This document shows, in pieces, positions 17,022 to 21,165 of a DNA stretch of 21,165 nt (positions within the stretch are counted from its first letter, which is position 1; every line of letters begins with the position of its first letter). Position numbers and translations under genes: made by a program. Below the pieces are notes generated by a model, which saw only the letters and a program-made list of their open reading frames with translations, searched no databases and was not told where the DNA came from. This DNA is from JBGTCY01 sp041748615 (GTDB lineage: Bacteria; Bacteroidota; Bacteroidia; Chitinophagales; CAIOSU01): NCBI GenBank assembly GCA_041748615.1, contig JBGTCY010000099.1, positions 1-21,165 of the forward strand. The letters run 5' to 3'.

Positions 17022-17924
17022 ATGATATTTTTAAATAAACTAAAACTTGTTTGGGAGATTGTCCGCGAAACCATCGTGAAGTTCTATGAAGGCAACATGC
17101 TGAATTACTGTGCATCCATCGCCTTTTTCACCATCTTTTCATTTCCGGGAGTTTTTATAGTGGTGATTTTAATATCCGGTATTTTTTTCAACGAGGATAC
17201 GGTCAGGCAGCAATTATTTCTACAGCTTAAAGAACTTGTCGGACCTGAAAGCGCGCGAGACATCAAGCAAATCATTCTGAATATCAGCAATATTGAACAC
17301 ACGCTGTTTGCCACATTATTCGGCATCGGTACAATTATATTTGGCGCGACTTCAGTTTTCATCTCCATTCAGGATGGATTGAATGTTGCCTGGGAATTGC
17401 GCCCCAAGCCCAAAACATTTGCGTTAAAATTCATCATCAATCGTTTAGTTTCATTTGCGATGGTGCTCACCATCGGCTTCATTATGTTGGTGACCTTACT
17501 GGTGGATTCGATGCTTGTACTCTTTCAGGATTTTCTGATTCATCAATTAGCAAGTGAAGCGTTTGATTTGCTGGAAGTGGCAAATAAAGTTTTCTCTTCG
17601 CTGATTATCGCGGTTATTTTTCTGTTGATTTACCGCTTTTTACCCAGTGGTAAAGTTTCGTTGAAATATCTCCTGCCCGGTGCGGTATTTTCAACAGGTT
17701 TGTTTATGCTTGGAAAATACCTGATTGGAATTTACCTTGGCAACAGCAGTTTAGGTACTGCTTATGGAGCTGCCGGTTCGTTGGTGGTTTTGCTGATTTG
17801 GGTTTTTTATTCCGCGATTGTGTTGTTACTTGGCGCACAGTTGATAGAAGTAGTGGTAAAGAGATATGGAGGCTCAATTCTGCCGGATGAGCAAACCGTA
17901 AAAATTGTTACACGGGAAGTGTAA
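17022..17924 (+). CDS. YihY/virulence factor BrkB family inner-membrane protein
   Basis: 300-aa integral membrane protein, full-length for the family. Six hydrophobic segments are visible at roughly 27-52, 93-120, 139-167, 185-207, 214-238 and 247-274. The family signature LLPGAVFSTGLFMLGKYLIGIYLG is followed by TAYGAAGSLVVLLIWVFYS and LLGAQLIEV. Members were once called ribonuclease BN by mistake. Their true role is unsettled (BrkB was linked to serum resistance in Bordetella; transport functions have been suggested), so no substrate is assigned. The ATG at 17022 gives a short charged N-terminus before TM1. The gene ends only 11 bp from the stop of the convergent thioesterase gene, with no terminator hairpin between them, so the two transcripts probably overlap at their 3' ends. 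Confidence 0.88.
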   Translation: MIFLNKLKLVWEIVRETIVKFYEGNMLNYCASIAFFTIFSFPGVFIVVILISGIFFNEDTVRQQLFLQLKELVGPESARDIKQIILNISNIEHTLFATLFGIGTIIFGATSVFISIQDGLNVAWELRPKPKTFALKFIINRLVSFAMVLTIGFIMLVTLLVDSMLVLFQDFLIHQLASEAFDLLEVANKVFSSLIIAVIFLLIYRFLPSGKVSLKYLLPGAVFSTGLFMLGKYLIGIYLGNSSLGTAYGAAGSLVVLLIWVFYSAIVLLLGAQLIEVVVKRYGGSILPDEQTVKIVTREV

Positions 17925-17935
17925 AATTCTACCCA

Positions 17936-18382
17936 TCACCGATAACCAATTTCTTCCGTCAGGGCGATACCGCTTTTCACAAATTCGCCCGTACCGGTTG
18001 CCAGCAATTTTCCTTCCTGATTAAACAATTTTGATTCGGCAACAAACAGTTGTTTCGACTTGAACTGCACTTTTCCTTCCGAGAGAATCAAACCTGAAAC
18101 AACCGGTCGCAGTAAATGAATATTGAAGGTGGTAGTCAGTACAAAAACATCATCCACCAAAGATTGAACGGCAAAAAAAGCGGCATCATCCAGCAGTTTG
18201 AAATAAACCGAACCATGTAACGCTCCGGCAGCATGAAAATATTTCGGAATCACTTGCAGAGAGATAGTCGCGCTTTCATCTCCCACTTTCAAATCGGTAG
18301 TTTCGTAAATAGCGGTATTGATATACGCCCCCTTAAGGTACATATTTTCAAGTTTTCGGTAATGGAGTTTCTCTTGCATCAT
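17936..18382 (-). CDS. PaaI-like hotdog-fold thioesterase
   Basis: About 148 aa from the ATG at 18382, small and cytoplasmic. The PaaI/YbgC-type hotdog signature is visible: AAGALHGSVYFKLLDDAAFFA (His-Gly then Asp-Asp, the region carrying the catalytic acid in acyl-CoA thioesterases of this family), then TTTFNIHLLRP on the central strand and ATGTGEFV at the end. Family members hydrolyse acyl- or aryl-CoA thioesters; the substrate here is unknown. The frame extends to a GTG at 18415, which would overlap the stop codon of the upstream giant gene (18399-18401). Either ATG at 18382 or 18379 gives a more typical N-terminus (MQEKLHYRKLENMYL). It lies 16 bp after that stop on the same strand, so it is probably co-transcribed with the PKD surface protein, although no functional link is evident. 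Confidence 0.85.
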   Translation of the reverse strand: MMQEKLHYRKLENMYLKGAYINTAIYETTDLKVGDESATISLQVIPKYFHAAGALHGSVYFKLLDDAAFFAVQSLVDDVFVLTTTFNIHLLRPVVSGLILSEGKVQFKSKQLFVAESKLFNQEGKLLATGTGEFVKSGIALTEEIGYR

Positions 18383-18398
18383 TTTTTCAGAAAACTTG

Positions 18399-21165
18399 TC
18401 ATTCAATAAAAACACGGCTCACCGCCTTTCCTTTTTCCGTTTGAATTTCTATCAAATACATCCCGGCAGGAAGTTGTTTCAACGAAACAGGCAATTGATA
18501 TTCACCTTGCTGACTGTAACTGTTATTTTCATAGAACACCACTCCCAGGAAATTTGAAATTCTGACCGTTACTTCCGTATTGAAATCCAATGATAACTGA
18601 ATCACAAATTCCCCTTCATTCGGATTAGGAAAAACATTGGTATTGAAAGCCGCGTGCATTTCATTTATTCCCACAGAAATATCAACATTCCGGGTTGCCG
18701 ATGCTGTTTGTCCGCAGGCATCAGTGACTGTTAACGCGATTGAATAATTTCCGGTAGCGGCATAAGTATGTGATGGTTCAAAATCAGCAGCAGTGAAGCC
18801 ATCACTGAAATCCCATTCGTAGGTAGCAAGTCCGCTGCCGGTTGAGTTATTGACGGTAGTAACTGCATTGCCTCCCTGCACATTAGTTGAAAAATCAGCG
18901 ATTGGCGTGAGGCATGTTTGAATCTGAATGATTGCCGTATCGGTGCCTCCGCAAGAGTCTGTGACAATCAAGAGCACATCAAAATTTCCATGAGTGGAAT
19001 AAGTGTGCGACACATCTTCACCGGTAGCGGAATTGCCGTCTCCAAAATTCCAATCGAAGGCGACAGGATTACCCGAAACTGATGCGGAAAAATCAAATGA
19101 AAGACTGCCGGCTGCTTGTTGATTGGTACTGAATGAAGCCTGTAAACTTTCACAAATAACAATAACGGAAGTAAACGTATCCTGCTCACCGCAAATATTT
19201 TCCGTTATCAGCGAAACCGTGTAACTGCCCCCTGCCGCATAGACATGTATCGGAGTCGCTGAAATTGAATTAAAGCCATCACCGAAACTCCACAGAAAGC
19301 TGACAGGATTTCCCACGCCCGAAAAAGTAAAGTCCACTTCAAGTCCTGTTGCATCAGCGCTAAACGCATTTTGCAATGCCTGACAAAAAGTTACGGTGTC
19401 GCAAATCGTTTCCTGCGAACAAAGATTGCTGACCGTCAGGCAGACTGTAAAAATTCCATCGGTGGAATATTGATGAGCCGTTGAATCCCCCGAAGCAGCT
19501 GACTGGTCGCCAAAATCCCAAACATAACTATTGGCAGCGCGGACATCATCCGCTTTGAAAGTGAACAGCGAGCCGCTCGAATCAGCGGAGACACTGAAAG
19601 CGGCAGAGACGGAAGTATTTACGGTATCCACAAAAACCGGCACCGCTACCCTGCCGCTCGGACATCCGGTGGTGGTGATTTTCCAGTCATAGAAATAATA
19701 ATAATGTCCTTGGGTCTGAGTCGAACCGGTAATGGAAAGCACACCGGGCACAGCATAAGGATAGGAAGCGCCTGAATCATTTCGGTAGATTCCGTTGACC
19801 GTAGAGCCATTGGCGTCCAAACGATAGCTTCCGGGAGTTATCGTCATCCCAACGGGAATCGTGACTTTCATATTGATGGAATCCACCTGAACATCGATTG
19901 CGCTGATGACATTGATGTTACTGGGGTCTGATAATTCGAGATACACGATTCCGGGGTCATTCACATAAACCGAAACTGAATCCAAAACGATGGTTTGAAA
20001 AACATTCAGCAACAATCCATGCGTGTTGTAGTTTGAAACAAAAGCGCCCGTTCCAATCGTGTTGTCTGCGGCACCGACAGCATACTCTACCGGAGCTGAT
20101 GCCTCCACATAATAGGTAACGGATGAAGATAACGGAGGCGTCACATAAGTCGCACCGCTCTGAATCACATTGCCGCCTGTGGATGAATCATACCAGGTGT
20201 ATGTTAAAGCCGTGTCAGCAATGATTTCAATCGTTGTTCCAAAGCCGATACACAAAGAATCGGAAAATGGTAATACGACAGGCGCTGTAGCCGTAGGATT
20301 GACGGTGCGGTTGAAGACTACTGTATCATTGGAAACATCTTCATCTCCGGGATAAGCGGTGAATGCAGTGAAAATCAAATTTCCTCCGGATAAAATATTG
20401 ATGTTTCCGAGCGTGAGGGTATCCGTTTGCCCGTTCGCGATGGAACCGGTTGAAAGCACAGTCAGGGTATCATTTAAATCTCCGCTGATGAAAACGGTTA
20501 CCGGCACTGCGGTGATTGCATCTGTTCCGAAATTGCTAATGACTACTTTTATTTCTGTATTGGCGGTGCCGCAAACATTACTTTGTGGTTGCAGCAGCGC
20601 AATGACAGTAGCGTCAATCTGTGCCGGTGAAAATTCATAAGCGCCAATATCCGGCAATAAAGTGTCGCGGGGAACAAGTCTGATGTCTTCGGCAACCCCC
20701 ACCGGAGTCCCGAGATTATCCAAGGCTAAATTCAATGGAATCAAATTGCCGGTTGTTACGCTGGCAAACTGCGGGTCGCCAAACACGGAGTTTTGGTCGT
20801 AGCTATTGTTGTTGACAGTTTGCCAGGCAGGAAGCGTTGTTGAACTTGAAATCGCAAAAAATCCGATGTGATTTAATGAGTCAGGGGAAGTGAAATAAAC
20901 ATTATGGTCGGCAATAATATCTGATGCTAACGCTGCCAAGTAAATGCAATGTTTCAAGCCGGTGCCGCCCCGCCTGATGGAAACAATATTGTTTCTGAAA
21001 TCAATGTTAACAGCGGTGGTCGTTTGAAAAAATCCACGCGTCACACCGCCCTGCGAAGCGGCATCATCCAATGAAATAGTGTTATGATAATAAAACGCCC
21101 CATCAGAACCGGAGTTGAAAAGCCCATAGACAATTCCATTACTTTGCAGATTATAAATGATATTA
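18399..21165 (-). CDS. Large T9SS-secreted beta-helix/PKD-repeat surface protein, 5' truncated by the window
   Basis: The frame is open from 21165 to the TGA at 18399-18401. The in-frame TTG at 21071 is not a start: upstream codons continue the same beta-helix-like pattern (for example NSGSDGAFYYHNTISLDD). Numbered from that TTG, the C-terminal domains are: parallel beta-helix end ~1-150 (DFRNNIVSI, ADHNVYF, DIGAYEF); CARDB-like domain ~155-260; Ig-like domain ~265-335 (LTYTWYDSSTGG); a beta-domain to ~485; four PKD domains with WDFGD at ~518, WSFGDG at ~593, WNFGDG at ~672 and WDFSDG at ~752; and a T9SS type A sorting domain ~808-890 (FPNPNEGEF, then PAGMYLIEI). Secretion through the outer membrane and anchoring on the surface are inferred from the sorting domain. 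The DIGAYEF motif closes many bacterial beta-helix domains. The N-terminus and signal peptide lie outside the window. Confidence 0.9.
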   Translation of the reverse strand, partial: NIIYNLQSNGIVYGLFNSGSDGAFYYHNTISLDDAASQGGVTRGFFQTTTAVNIDFRNNIVSIRRGGTGLKHCIYLAALASDIIADHNVYFTSPDSLNHIGFFAISSSTTLPAWQTVNNNSYDQNSVFGDPQFASVTTGNLIPLNLALDNLGTPVGVAEDIRLVPRDTLLPDIGAYEFSPAQIDATVIALLQPQSNVCGTANTEIKVVISNFGTDAITAVPVTVFISGDLNDTLTVLSTGSIANGQTDTLTLGNINILSGGNLIFTAFTAYPGDEDVSNDTVVFNRTVNPTATAPVVLPFSDSLCIGFGTTIEIIADTALTYTWYDSSTGGNVIQSGATYVTPPLSSSVTYYVEASAPVEYAVGAADNTIGTGAFVSNYNTHGLLLNVFQTIVLDSVSVYVNDPGIVYLELSDPSNINVISAIDVQVDSINMKVTIPVGMTITPGSYRLDANGSTVNGIYRNDSGASYPYAVPGVLSITGSTQTQGHYYYFYDWKITTTGCPSGRVAVPVFVDTVNTSVSAAFSVSADSSGSLFTFKADDVRAANSYVWDFGDQSAASGDSTAHQYSTDGIFTVCLTVSNLCSQETICDTVTFCQALQNAFSADATGLEVDFTFSGVGNPVSFLWSFGDGFNSISATPIHVYAAGGSYTVSLITENICGEQDTFTSVIVICESLQASFSTNQQAAGSLSFDFSASVSGNPVAFDWNFGDGNSATGEDVSHTYSTHGNFDVLLIVTDSCGGTDTAIIQIQTCLTPIADFSTNVQGGNAVTTVNNSTGSGLATYEWDFSDGFTAADFEPSHTYAATGNYSIALTVTDACGQTASATRNVDISVGINEMHAAFNTNVFPNPNEGEFVIQLSLDFNTEVTVRISNFLGVVFYENNSYSQQGEYQLPVSLKQLPAGMYLIEIQTEKGKAVSRVFIE

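Overview
The window looks like a chromosomal segment from a member of the Bacteroidota. Three very large secreted proteins end in the type A C-terminal sorting domain of the type IX secretion system (T9SS, the gliding/Por system). The phosphoenolpyruvate carboxylase and dCTP deaminase carry Bacteroidota-flavoured variants of their motifs. Intergenic regions are AT-rich and lack strong Shine-Dalgarno sequences.

Layout, left to right. The 3' end of an acyl-CoA (propionyl-CoA type) carboxylase beta subunit runs on the + strand and converges on two giant adjacent minus-strand genes at 445-5577 (1710 aa) and 5697-12941 (2414 aa). These two proteins are paralogues built from the same ~718-residue unit: a 'TGPGGVG' LamG-like domain, a conserved companion domain, then three Calx-beta domains. 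Each ends with one unit lacking Calx-beta, then a long beta-rich region, an Fn3-like domain and a T9SS sorting domain. The 2414-aa protein has exactly one more full unit than the 1710-aa protein. A 566-bp divergent intergenic region follows. It is followed by a + strand housekeeping block: dcd (dCTP deaminase), a short spacer with REP-like sequence, ppc (PEP carboxylase) and a BrkB/YihY membrane protein. Facing that block on the minus strand are a PaaI-like hotdog thioesterase and, just upstream of it, a third giant secreted protein. That third protein has beta-helix, CARDB-like, Ig-like and four PKD domains plus a T9SS tail, and it continues past the right edge.

Functionally, the + strand genes are central metabolism and nucleotide supply. 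The minus strand is mostly cell-surface or secreted, probably adhesive or matrix, proteins. The most interesting signal is the repeat history of the two giant paralogues. The 718-aa unit is tandemly duplicated inside the longer gene with an almost exact 2154/2157-bp period, and its middle unit is a mosaic: part resembles the terminal unit, the rest is nearly identical to the first unit. I see no CRISPR array, tRNA, rRNA, IS element or phage gene. I did not find a clearly undescribed enzymatic system; the novelty lies in the architecture and evolution of the surface proteins.
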